Source: Glycomyces lechevalierae (GTDB taxonomy: Bacteria; Actinomycetota; Actinomycetes; Mycobacteriales; Micromonosporaceae). Taken from it: a DNA stretch of 64,000 nucleotides. How positions within the stretch are numbered: position 1 is the first letter of the stretch; each line of letters opens with the position of its first letter. Location of the stretch: NCBI RefSeq assembly GCF_027622945.1, contig NZ_JAPZVQ010000014.1, positions 1 to 64,000 on the forward strand, given 5' to 3'. Below the pieces are notes generated by a model. It was not told where the DNA came from. It saw only the letters and a program-made list of their open reading frames with translations, and did no database searches. Shown piece after piece: positions 51,503 through 59,629 of this stretch. The position numbers and the translations under genes are program-made.

Positions 51503-52012
51503 ATGAAGATGCGAAACACCACCATGGTCGCGGCCTCGGCCGTAGCCGCCGCCGCTGCGGCGGCGATCTCGGGCGGAGCCGCCTCGGCGTCCACGCCCGA
51601 CTGGCTGACCGTCGCCTCCGTGGACTCTGAGCACGAGACGATGCTGCCCGCGGTGTGCGAGACCGGCGAGACCGGCGCGCTCACCGACACCGCGTGCGAG
51701 AGTCTGCTCGGCAGCGACACCGAGGGCGAGGCCGAGACGCTCGGCCAGGAGGTGCCGGAGTCCCCTGGGGGCTACGGCATGCCGTCCCTCGCGAACGTCG
51801 ATCTGCGGGACTTCGCCAAGTGGCAGGTCTGCGGCATCGCCGTGGCGAGCCCGGCGGCACCGGCCGAGTGCGACAACTCGATCCCGGGCCCGAAGGAGCC
51901 GGTGGGACCCGGAAGCGGGATCTCCCTGGTGAACGCGGAGACCGCCGGAGCGTTCGATTGGTCCGTCTGCGGCATCGCCGTGGGGCAGACCGGTGAGGCG
52001 ACCGACTGCTGA
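51503..52012 (+). CDS. Divergent member of the WQICG secreted family (copy 4)
   Basis: This 169-residue protein has an Ala-rich signal peptide (about 1-30). The middle is Glu/Thr-rich with two cysteines. Two degenerate repeats follow: SLANVDLRDFAKWQVCGIAV...CDN and SLVNAETAGAFDWSVCGIAV...C. Both keep W-x-x/V-C-G and Cys-x12-Cys, but other positions have drifted. The final cysteine is the last residue. It lies 40 bp after copy 3, in the same orientation, and is followed by a strong terminator, so it probably belongs to the same operon and function. Confidence 0.75.
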   Translation: MKMRNTTMVAASAVAAAAAAAISGGAASASTPDWLTVASVDSEHETMLPAVCETGETGALTDTACESLLGSDTEGEAETLGQEVPESPGGYGMPSLANVDLRDFAKWQVCGIAVASPAAPAECDNSIPGPKEPVGPGSGISLVNAETAGAFDWSVCGIAVGQTGEATDC

Positions 52013-52034
52013 CCAGTCGGGCCTTTCATACCCA

Positions 52035-52064
52035 AGCGGCCGGAGCCTGTTGGCTCCGGCCGCT
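52035..52064. terminator. Bidirectional terminator after the WQICG cluster
   Basis: Perfect 13-bp arms (AGCGGCCGGAGCC and its complement) with a TGTT loop, between the repeat-protein cluster (plus) and the GH95 gene (minus). Confidence 0.82.
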
Positions 52065-52091
52065 CCCTTGCGTCCTTAGTAGTGCGCTTTT

Positions 52092-54371
52092 TTAGTACGT
52101 GACGCTCCAGCGCTGGCCCTGCGCGAGGCGCACGGCCTCGCCCCGGACGATCACCGCGGTGTCGCAGGAGGACACGAGCTCGAGCGCGGTGACCTCGCCG
52201 CCGCTCCAGGCGAGGCGCTCGATCGTGACGCCGCCGCGGGCCCGCAGGCCGCGGACCTCGCCTTCGGGCCAGGCGCTCGGCAGCGCGGGCAGCAGTTCGA
52301 GGACGGGCGCGCCGTCCTGGGTGCGGTGCGACTGGACGAGCATCTCGGCGATCGCGGCGGTGGTGCCGAAGTTCCCGTCGATCTGGAACGGCGGGTGCGC
52401 GCACAGCAGCGACGCGTAGACCCCGCCGTCGGCGTACTCGACGCCTTCGCCGCGGAAGCCCACGGGCGTCAGGAACTCCCCGAGCAGGCGGTGGGCGCGG
52501 TCGCCGTCGCCCAGGCGCGCCCACAGCGCGGTCTTCCACGCGAGGGACCAGCCGGTGCCGGCGTCGCCGCGCGCTTCGAGGCTCTTCTTCGCGGCGTCGA
52601 GGAGTTCGGGGGAGTCGGCGAACGAGTCGCCGGGGTAGACCCCGTACAGGTGGGAGACGTGCCGGTGGTGCGGCTCGGACTCCTCGTGCTCGGCGGCCCA
52701 TTCGAGGAGTCGCCCGTCGGCGCCGATCTTCGGCCCGGCGAGGCTCGGCATGGCCTCCTTGATGCCCTTGACGAGCTGGAGGTCGTCGCCGTGCAGGGTC
52801 TCGGCCACGACGTCGGCGGCTTCGAGGACGAACGCGAACAGCTCGCGCACGAGCGTCGCGTCCATCCCGGTGGACTCGTCGACCGCCGAGTTCCCCTGGG
52901 GGGTCACGAATTCGTTCTCGGGGCTGGTGGCGGGGCTCGTGACGAGCGTGCCTTCCCTGCCCTCCGAGAGGCGGTCGAATGCGAACCGGGCCGCGCCGAG
53001 GACGACCGGCAGGCGGTCGGCCAGGAACTCCTCGTCGCGGGAGAAACGCCAGCGCTCGGCGATGTGCATGGAGAGCCACAGGCCGGCCATGGGCCAGTTC
53101 TGCCAGCACGCCCGGTGCTGCACCGGCGTGGTGAGGCGCCAGTAGTCGGTGTTGTGGTGGCAGCACCAGCCGCCCGCGTCGTAGAGGCGGCGCGCGGTCT
53201 CGACGCCGGTGCGTGCGAGGTCGCCGACGAGGTCGAACAGGGGCTCGTGGAACTCCGGCAGCGCGCAGGTCTCGGCGGGCCAGTAGTTCATCTCCACGTT
53301 GATGTTCGTGGTGTAGTCGCAGTTCCACGGCGGGGTGACGTGGTGGTTCCAGATGCCCTGCAGGTTCGCGGGCTGGGTGCCGGGCCGCGAGGAGCCGATG
53401 AGGAGGTAGCGGCCGAACTGGAAGGCGAGCACGGCGAGGTCCTCGTCCTGGCCGCCGGCGGCGCGGCGGTGCAGGCGCTCGGCCGTGGTCGCATTGTCCG
53501 CAGCAGTGTCCACAGGGGCCTGTGGACGGAGGTCGAGGGCGACGCGGTCCATGACCTCGCGGTGCGCGGTGACGTGCGTGTCGAGGAGGGTCTGCCAGCC
53601 GTCGGCGGCGGCCCGCTCGGCTTCGGCGCGGGCGGCCTCGAGTGCCGCCTGCTCGTCGAAGTCGGAGCGGAGGGCGACGTAGACCTCGATCTCGCGGCAC
53701 CCGGTGAAGCGGTGGCCGCCGTCGATCTCGGTGACTTCGCCGTCGGTGCGGAGCCGCGTGCTGAGTCCGAGGCGCCGCACGCCTTCGGCTGACGAGTAGT
53801 CGGCGACGCCGCCCGCGACGCTGATGGGCGCGAACCCGGTGAACTCGAATCCCGTTGCGCTGGAAGCGGATTCGCCGCCCTCGTGGGGCCATTCGAAGCG
53901 GAGGTCGAGATCGAAGGGGTCGTCGGCGGTCCACCGCAGGGCGATGACCTGGTACGCGGCGGAGGCGAAGGCCTGGTGGGCGACGCGGCCGCGCACGATC
54001 GCGGCGACGCCGTCGCGCAGGTCGAGTTCGCGCCGTTCCCCTGCCGCAGGGTTTTCAGAGGCGCTGCCGGTGTGCGTCGCGACGAACGCGCCGGCGGGCT
54101 GGTACGCGTCGCACTCCTTGCCGGTCATGCCGGTCACGAGCTGGTCGGCGGCGAAGTAGTCGCCGCGGCGGACCGCTTCGGCGGCCTGGGCGGCGAGACC
54201 TTCGGCGCCTTCGGGAACACTCCAGGATCCGTCGCCCGCCCAGAAGCCGTCCTCGTTGAGTTCGATGCGCGGGCCCCACAGCATCGCGCCGATGCGGCCC
54301 TCCCCGATGGGAAGGCCCTCGTGCCAGGCGCCGGGGGCGGTGTCGTAGGTGAGCTTCAATGCTGCAGACAT
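52092..54371 (-). CDS. Family GH95 glycoside hydrolase (alpha-L-fucosidase/galactosidase type)
   Basis: This 759-residue enzyme has no signal peptide and is presumably cytoplasmic. GH95 landmarks are the N-terminal AWHEGLPIGEGRIGAMLWG and NEDGFWAGDG, TTNINVEMNYWPAETC in the middle, and GWSLAWKTALWARLGDGDRAH with DGNFGTTAAIAEML toward the C-terminus. Known GH95 enzymes remove alpha-1,2-L-fucose or L-galactose from oligo- and polysaccharides, with an inverting mechanism. The gene is monocistronic, and a perfect 20-bp palindrome ends three bases before the start codon, which suggests repression by a sugar-responsive regulator. Confidence 0.88.
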   Translation of the reverse strand: MSAALKLTYDTAPGAWHEGLPIGEGRIGAMLWGPRIELNEDGFWAGDGSWSVPEGAEGLAAQAAEAVRRGDYFAADQLVTGMTGKECDAYQPAGAFVATHTGSASENPAAGERRELDLRDGVAAIVRGRVAHQAFASAAYQVIALRWTADDPFDLDLRFEWPHEGGESASSATGFEFTGFAPISVAGGVADYSSAEGVRRLGLSTRLRTDGEVTEIDGGHRFTGCREIEVYVALRSDFDEQAALEAARAEAERAAADGWQTLLDTHVTAHREVMDRVALDLRPQAPVDTAADNATTAERLHRRAAGGQDEDLAVLAFQFGRYLLIGSSRPGTQPANLQGIWNHHVTPPWNCDYTTNINVEMNYWPAETCALPEFHEPLFDLVGDLARTGVETARRLYDAGGWCCHHNTDYWRLTTPVQHRACWQNWPMAGLWLSMHIAERWRFSRDEEFLADRLPVVLGAARFAFDRLSEGREGTLVTSPATSPENEFVTPQGNSAVDESTGMDATLVRELFAFVLEAADVVAETLHGDDLQLVKGIKEAMPSLAGPKIGADGRLLEWAAEHEESEPHHRHVSHLYGVYPGDSFADSPELLDAAKKSLEARGDAGTGWSLAWKTALWARLGDGDRAHRLLGEFLTPVGFRGEGVEYADGGVYASLLCAHPPFQIDGNFGTTAAIAEMLVQSHRTQDGAPVLELLPALPSAWPEGEVRGLRARGGVTIERLAWSGGEVTALELVSSCDTAVIVRGEAVRLAQGQRWSVTY

Positions 54372-54373
54372 AC

Positions 54374-54393
54374 GTAGATCCTATAGGATCTAC
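54374..54393. promoter_or_regulatory. Perfect 20-bp palindromic operator at the GH95 start
   Basis: GTAGATCCTATAGGATCTAC equals its own complement. It covers positions -3 to -22 relative to the GH95 start codon, where it would include the ribosome-binding site (AGGAT). GATCCTATAGGATC-like sites are typical of GntR-family (FadR subfamily) repressors of sugar-catabolic genes; the regulator itself is not in the window. Confidence 0.7.
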
Positions 54394-54525
54394 GATCTCC
54401 GGGGCAGGCTCGACCCTTCGTTACCGTATCGAGCTGCAACCCCGCCCACTCCGGCCGCGTGATGAGAATGCCCATCATGAATCCGGCACATTCTCTTCCT
54501 GGCAGATGAAAAAGAGAGCAACCCA

Positions 54526-55233
54526 GTGGAACTCAAGCACTCCCTCAAGCAGGCCGGTCGCTTCGGCCTCTCCGCCGCGGCGGGCCTCGTCGGCTCGCTC
54601 GCCCTCGCCTCGGCCGCGCAGGCCGCGATCGTCACGATCCCCATCAACCCCGGCAATGTGCCCACGACCGCCGAGGACTTCCAGAACTCCTGCGACAACC
54701 TCCCTGACGGCCAGGGAGTCGGCGTCGACGGCTGGGTCTTCGTCCTCCCGGCCGCCGCGGGCGCCGAAGGCAACTTCATCTCGGTCACCGCGACCTTCGA
54801 GGACGCCGAGGGCGTCGAGCACGTCCTCAGCACCGACGGCGACGGCGGCATCGTCTCCGGCTCGGGCGACAACAAGGCGTACATCACCGCGCCGCTCGGC
54901 TGGACCCTGGTGGACGCCGAAGCCGACGTCGAGGACCCGGACGAAGGCGCCCAGTTCAACCTGACCCACACCTGCCCGGGCACCCCGGGCGAGGAGGAGT
55001 CCAGCCCGGTCGAGCAGCCGTCCTCGCCCGGCGAGGAGACCACGTCCCCGGGTTCGGAGACCCCCGGTGAGAGCGGCACCCCCGGCGAGGAGTCGACCTC
55101 CCCGGCCGGCTCGTCCCTGCCCACCACCGGCGCCCCGCTGACGATCGCCCTCGTCTCGGCCGCCGCGCTCGCCGCCGCCGGCGCCGCGGCGTTCATGTAC
55201 CTGCGCCGCCGCCGCGAGGCCCAGGACTGGTAG
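54526..55233 (+). CDS. LPxTG-anchored cell-wall protein
   Basis: This 235-residue protein starts at a GTG. It has a signal peptide (about 1-33, cleavage after QAA), a folded domain at about 35-155 (IPINPGNVPTTAEDF, WVFVLPAAAGAEGNFISV, SGSGDNKAYITAP), and a Pro/Glu/Ser/Thr-rich wall-spanning stretch. The sorting signal is LPTTG at 198-202, a hydrophobic helix and RRRRE. Sortase would link it to peptidoglycan. The folded domain is shared with the next gene and is not recognised. Downstream is a strong hairpin. Confidence 0.85.
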   Translation: MELKHSLKQAGRFGLSAAAGLVGSLALASAAQAAIVTIPINPGNVPTTAEDFQNSCDNLPDGQGVGVDGWVFVLPAAAGAEGNFISVTATFEDAEGVEHVLSTDGDGGIVSGSGDNKAYITAPLGWTLVDAEADVEDPDEGAQFNLTHTCPGTPGEEESSPVEQPSSPGEETTSPGSETPGESGTPGEESTSPAGSSLPTTGAPLTIALVSAAALAAAGAAAFMYLRRRREAQDW

Positions 55234-55283
55234 TCCGCCAACGCGATCCGGGACCCACGGCCCGGACCGCACCCCCTCGATGA

Positions 55284-55320
55284 GACGACGCCCCCGGGTC
55301 CCGACCCCGGGGGCGTCGTC
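55284..55320 (+). terminator. Terminator after the first LPxTG gene
   Basis: Perfect 15-bp arms (GACGACGCCCCCGGG and its complement) with a 7-nt loop, followed by a T-containing tail, 51 bp past the stop. Confidence 0.78.
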
Positions 55321-55518
55321 GTGTTCGCCCCCCTTTGATACATCTCCGCAGGTCAACCGTTCGGCCGAGCCCGCAGTCATCCGAAAGAGACGCAACTTGC
55401 CCGCACTCGGCCGCGTGAAAGGAGTGCCCATCCTCGAATACGGCTGCGCCGTAGACGAAACGGTCGAAACCGGCGCGTTCGACCGCTCTGACCACTCCCC
55501 GATCACGGAGACGACCCT

Positions 55519-56607
55519 GTGAAACTCACACGCCGCCACAAGACCCTCGCCGCCGCGGCCGGCGCGGGTCTGGCGGGATCCATCGCGCTCGCGTTCGCCC
55601 TTCCCGCCCTCGCGGCGGACTACAAGACGATCCCGATCAACCCGGGCAACGTGCCGACCACGGCGGAGCAGTTCTCGACCCACAGCTGCGACCAGATCCC
55701 GGGCGACACGGCGGACTGGCTCGACGGCTGGGTGTTCGTGCTGCCGTCTTCGGTTCCGGCCGAAGGCAACTTCAAGTACATCGAAGCGGTCTTCACCGAC
55801 GAGGACGGCAACGTCCTGCGCTACAACACCGACGACGACGGCGGGATCGTCAGCGGCAGCGGCGACAACAAGGCGTACATCGTGACGCCCGCTGGGCTGA
55901 CCCTCATCGACGCCGACGCCCAGGTGGACCTCGACGAGGTGAAGGACAAGTACAAGTTCAACCTGACCCACGCCTGCCCGGCGACCGAGGACGAACCGGG
56001 GGAGGAGACGACGACCCCGGCCGAGGAGCCTTCCAGCCCTGGGGAGGAGACCACCACCCCGGCTGAGGAACCGTCCAGTCCTGGTGAGGAGACGACGACT
56101 CCGGCTGAGGAGCCGTCGAGTCCCGGCGAAGAGACCACCACCCCGGTCGAGGAGCCTTCCAGCCCTGGGGAAGAGACCACGACTCCCGTCGAGGAGCCGT
56201 CCAGTCCGGGGCAGGAGACCACCACCCCGGCGGAGGAGCCGTCGAGCCCCGGCGAGGAGACCACCACCCCGGTCGAAGAACCTTCCAGCCCGGTCGAGGA
56301 GACCACGTCGCCTGCCGAAGAGCCGTCGAGCCCCGATGAGGAGACCACCTCCCCGGCCGAGGAGCCCTCCAGCCCTGACGAGGAGACCACCACTCCGGGC
56401 GAGGCGACCACCAGCCCCGGCGAGCAGTCCTCCAGCCCGGCAGCGTCGACCTCGACGCCGCACCAGCCCTCGACCACGCCGGTAGCCTCGCTGCCGACCA
56501 CGGGCTCCCCGCTCATCTGGGTCCTCGCCGCGGCCGGCGCGCTCCTGGTGGTCGGCGCCGTGATCCTCGTCTTCATGAGCCGTCGCAGCAGCACTGAAGA
56601 GGCGTAG
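55519..56607 (+). CDS. LPxTG-anchored cell-wall protein with 14-residue stalk repeats
   Basis: This 362-residue paralogue of the preceding gene has a signal peptide (about 1-33, cleavage after LAA). The folded domain at about 35-155 (IPINPGNVPTTAEQF, WVFVLPSSVPAEGNF, SGSGDNKAYIVTP) carries a short Cys pair. The stalk has nine near-perfect TTTP(A/V)EEPSSPGEE repeats plus diverged units. The sorting signal is LPTTG at 325-329 with a hydrophobic helix and RRSS end. The stalk is far longer than in the first paralogue. The repeats would place the same head domain farther from the wall. Confidence 0.87.
   Translation: MKLTRRHKTLAAAAGAGLAGSIALAFALPALAADYKTIPINPGNVPTTAEQFSTHSCDQIPGDTADWLDGWVFVLPSSVPAEGNFKYIEAVFTDEDGNVLRYNTDDDGGIVSGSGDNKAYIVTPAGLTLIDADAQVDLDEVKDKYKFNLTHACPATEDEPGEETTTPAEEPSSPGEETTTPAEEPSSPGEETTTPAEEPSSPGEETTTPVEEPSSPGEETTTPVEEPSSPGQETTTPAEEPSSPGEETTTPVEEPSSPVEETTSPAEEPSSPDEETTSPAEEPSSPDEETTTPGEATTSPGEQSSSPAASTSTPHQPSTTPVASLPTTGSPLIWVLAAAGALLVVGAVILVFMSRRSSTEEA
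56008..56385 (+). repeat. Nine tandem 42-bp repeats in the LPxTG stalk
   Basis: Nine in-frame 42-bp units (14 codons each, consensus TTTPAEEPSSPGEE) run without a break. The first six differ mainly at synonymous positions and at Ala/Val; the last three have Ser or Asp substitutions. Copy number is likely to vary between strains. Confidence 0.85.
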
Positions 56608-56997
56608 CGGCCGTTACCGAACTGTTATGCAACCGGTCGTGTCGCCGCCGCGTTTAGCAGTTGTCTCAAGGCAGGAAGCCCGATTCGTCGGGTAGAGGCA
56701 CTTCGACTACCGCCCGCTGCTTGACGGTGCGGTCCTTGTCGAGCCCCCGGAATCCTGCCACCGGGGGCTCGACCCTAAGTCGACGCCCCGGAGCCGTCCC
56801 CCCCTTGGCTCCGGGGCGTCGCTTGTTTTCCTCGTCATATCGGGCGCGTAAAACTCACATTCGCGGGGCCCGAACACTTTCTTCACCGCGCCGGACCCGG
56901 TACATTACCGGCAGGTTCAGTACCTGCCCCGTTACCCTGTTTCCCGAGGTGCCCGCTGCCCGGCATCGCACCGCGCCCGCACAGGAGTGCCCGTCAC
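56608..56997. other. 390-bp intergenic region with two tandem strong hairpins
   Basis: No credible gene is seen. A perfect 13-bp-arm hairpin (56738-56773, GTCGAGCCCCCGG) is followed 8 bp later by a second with 14-bp arms (56782-56820, GACGCCCCGGAGCC). The second has a loop of 11 nt containing seven consecutive cytosines and a T-rich tail. A smaller CCCGA-TTCG-TCGGG hairpin lies at 56679-56692. The stretch could be a terminator pair after the LPxTG gene or a small structured RNA. The remaining 170 bp hold the promoter of the NCS2 permease. Confidence 0.55.
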
Positions 56998-58371
56998 ATG
57001 GCAACCGACGCCACAGAAGAGAAGAAGGACGCGCCGCAGCCCGGCAGCGTCGACAAGTTCTTCGGGATGACCGAGAACAAGACCAACTGGAAGCGCGAGG
57101 TCCTCGCCGGGACCACGACCTTCCTCGCGATGGCGTACATCCTCGCCGTCAACCCCGGCATCCTCAGCTTCGCGCTGACCGCCGAAGGCTTCGACGCCCC
57201 CAACCCGGGCGCGGTCTTCACCGCGACCGCGCTGGCCTCCGCGCTCGGCTGCCTGGTCATGGGCCTGTGGGCCCGCTACCCGATCGCCACGGCGCCCGGC
57301 ATGGGCCTGAACGCGTTCTTCGCGTTCACCGTGGTGATGACGCTCGGCATCCCGTGGCAGACCGCGCTGACCGGCACGCTCGTCTCGGGCGTGCTGTTCT
57401 TCATCCTCGCCGTCACCGGTGCGCGCGAGGCGATCGTGAACGCGATCCCGACGCAGCTCAAGCTCGCCGTCGGCGCGGGCATCGGCCTGTTCATCGCCTT
57501 CATCGGCCTGAAGGGCGGCGGCGTGGTCGCCGCCGACCCGGCGACGTTCGTGACCATCGGGGACTTCTCCGACGGCACGGTCCGCCTCACCGTCTTCGGA
57601 CTCCTCGTCACCGCCGTGTTCATGGTCCTGGGCTGGAAGGGCGGCGTCTTCTACGGGATGCTCGCCACGCTGGTCGCGGGTGTCCTCACCGGCGTCATCG
57701 ACTTCAAGCTCGCGGACGGCTTCACGCCGAACCTCGACTCGTTCGGCGCGGCCTTCACCGGCTTCGAGGACGCGTTCACGGTGCACATGATCGCGGTCAT
57801 CCTGACCATGCTGTTCGTGGACTTCTTCGACACCGCCGGCACGCTGTTCGCCGTCGCGGGCCAGGCCGGCCTCGTCAAGGAGGACGGCAAGCTGCCGCGC
57901 GCGGGCCGCGCCCTCGCCACCGACTCGATCGCGACCTCGGCCGGCGCGGTGCTCGGCACCTCGACGACCACGGCGTACATCGAGTCCACGGCGGGCGTCT
58001 CGGTCGGCGGCCGCACCGGCCTCACGGCCGTGACCACGGGCTTCTGGTTCCTCGTGTCGCTCGTGGCGTTCCCGGTGTTCGGCCTGTTCGCGAACAACCC
58101 GGCGGTCACCGCGCCCGCGCTGATCGTCGTGGGCGTGCTCATGGCGAAGGCGCTCGGCCAGATCGAATGGGTCAAGCTCGAGTACGCGATCCCGGCGTTC
58201 CTCATCGTGGCCGTGATGCCGCTGACCTACTCGATCTCGAACGGCATCGCGCTGGGCCTCGTGTTCTTCCCGATCATGATGGCCGCCAAGGGCCGCTGGA
58301 GGGAAGTGCACCCGATCGCGTGGGTCCTCATGCTCGCCTCGATCGGATACTTCTTCTTCTTGACCGAGTAG
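56998..58371 (+). CDS. NCS2-family purine permease (AzgA/PbuG-like)
   Basis: This 457-residue integral membrane protein has about 12-14 helices and probably imports hypoxanthine, guanine or adenine with protons. Evidence is the N-terminal TTFLAMAYILAVNPGILS, ATAPGMGLNAFFAFTVV, VDFFDTAGTLFAVAGQAGL and TTTAYIESTAGVSVGGRTGL, all hallmarks of the AzgA branch of NCS2. The start ATG has AGGAG 11 bases upstream. No purine riboswitch was recognised in its leader. A terminator follows the gene. Confidence 0.9.
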   Translation: MATDATEEKKDAPQPGSVDKFFGMTENKTNWKREVLAGTTTFLAMAYILAVNPGILSFALTAEGFDAPNPGAVFTATALASALGCLVMGLWARYPIATAPGMGLNAFFAFTVVMTLGIPWQTALTGTLVSGVLFFILAVTGAREAIVNAIPTQLKLAVGAGIGLFIAFIGLKGGGVVAADPATFVTIGDFSDGTVRLTVFGLLVTAVFMVLGWKGGVFYGMLATLVAGVLTGVIDFKLADGFTPNLDSFGAAFTGFEDAFTVHMIAVILTMLFVDFFDTAGTLFAVAGQAGLVKEDGKLPRAGRALATDSIATSAGAVLGTSTTTAYIESTAGVSVGGRTGLTAVTTGFWFLVSLVAFPVFGLFANNPAVTAPALIVVGVLMAKALGQIEWVKLEYAIPAFLIVAVMPLTYSISNGIALGLVFFPIMMAAKGRWREVHPIAWVLMLASIGYFFFLTE

Positions 58372-58403
58372 TACCGCCTCACTGAGTAAGCAGGACAGGC
58401 GAA

Positions 58404-58431
58404 AAGGGCCCGGGGGAAACCCCGGGCCCTT
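58404..58431. terminator. Bidirectional terminator
   Basis: Perfect 12-bp arms (AAGGGCCCGGGG and its complement) around a GAAA loop, between the NCS2 gene (plus) and the ABC exporter operon (minus). Confidence 0.85.
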
Positions 58432-58441
58432 GCTCGTCCGG

Positions 58442-59629
58442 CTACGCCGCGCGGCGCAGCGCCTCCTTCAGCTTCAGGCGCGAACCCGTGTACAGCACGC
58501 TGCGCTTGTAGAGCTGCGCGCCGAGCGCGAGCGCCCCGGCCGCGGCGACGACGAGGAGTCCGATGGCGAGGGCGATCTGCCAGGCCGGGACGTCGGCGAC
58601 GGCCATGCGGGTGGGCATGGCGATGGCCGAGAACGGCGGCACGATCGAGAGCACCTTCGCGAAGGTGCTCGTGGGCGCGTTGAGCAGGAAGATCGCGCCG
58701 AGGTAGCTCAAGGTGAGCGACATGATGAGCGGGGTCAGGACCGACCCGGCCTCCTCCTGGCGGGAGACGAGCGAGCCGACGCCGCCCGCGAGCGTCCCGA
58801 AGAGGACGAGCGCGATGAGCCACCAGCCGATCGTGGAGACCGCCGCGGAGGCGGTGCCCGGCGGCAGGTCGCCGAGCATGCCGGTGGCGGCGGTGACGCC
58901 GAGACCGACGGCGACCATCGCGACGAGGTTGACCAGGGAGATCACGCCGAGGCCGATGACCTTGCCGCCCAAGAGCTGCCAGGGCTTGAGGCTGGTCAGC
59001 AGGATCTCGACGATGCGGCTGGACTTCTCCTCGACGACGCCCATGGCGATGTACTGGACCGGGGTCATGAGCATCATGAACATGATGATGGAGATGATCA
59101 GGCCGGTGAAGTAGTCGAGCGGGCCGCTGGCGCCGCCGGACTCGAGGGTCACGAACTCGAGCGGCTGCACGGTGAGGGCCCCGGCGATCTCCTGGTCGCT
59201 GAGGCCGGCGTTCGCGAGGTTCGTCTGGACGCTCGCGGCCTGCCAGGCGCTGTCGATCTGCGTCTCGACATCGTTGGCGACGCCGTCGCGGCTGTAGAGC
59301 GCGCCGTCGGCCACGGCCGCCTCGACGTCCTCGTCCGCGACGGCCTTCTCGGCGTCCGCGGCGGAGTCGTAGACCGTGATGTCGAAGCCGCCCATGGCTT
59401 CGAGCTGGGCCTGCATCGCGGGCGCGGTCGCTCCGGTGAGGCCGATCTTCGCGTCCTCATCGTCGCCGCCGCCGATGATGGTCGGCAGCGCCGCGAGCAC
59501 GCCGACGATGACGACGGTGACGATGAGGCTGATGATGTTCGACTTCGCGAGGCCGCGCACGCGGATCTCGCGTCCGGCCACCAGCATGAGGCCCCGCAGT
59601 CGGGAGGTCTCGGGGATCTGGGCGCTCAT
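58442..59629 (-). CDS. ABC-2 family transporter permease (NatB-like)
   Basis: This 395-residue membrane protein has one N-terminal helix (about 30-48), an external domain of about 120 residues, and about five C-terminal helices, the usual layout of the NatB/YhaP group. Evidence is SNIISLIVTVVIVGVLAALPTI near the N-terminus, MGVVEEKSSRIVEILLTSLKPWQLLGGKVIGLG, and FAKVLSIVPPFSAIAMPTRM. Such permeases export sodium, drugs or lipids; the substrate is not clear here. Its ATG overlaps the stop of the ATPase gene by 4 bp. Confidence 0.85.
   Translation of the reverse strand: MSAQIPETSRLRGLMLVAGREIRVRGLAKSNIISLIVTVVIVGVLAALPTIIGGGDDEDAKIGLTGATAPAMQAQLEAMGGFDITVYDSAADAEKAVADEDVEAAVADGALYSRDGVANDVETQIDSAWQAASVQTNLANAGLSDQEIAGALTVQPLEFVTLESGGASGPLDYFTGLIISIIMFMMLMTPVQYIAMGVVEEKSSRIVEILLTSLKPWQLLGGKVIGLGVISLVNLVAMVAVGLGVTAATGMLGDLPPGTASAAVSTIGWWLIALVLFGTLAGGVGSLVSRQEEAGSVLTPLIMSLTLSYLGAIFLLNAPTSTFAKVLSIVPPFSAIAMPTRMAVADVPAWQIALAIGLLVVAAAGALALGAQLYKRSVLYTGSRLKLKEALRRAA

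Noticed and set aside
56008-56385. Possible CRISPR array, because of regularly spaced repeats
   Set aside because: The 42-bp units are contiguous, in frame and translate to a Thr/Pro/Glu stalk; there are no unique spacers.
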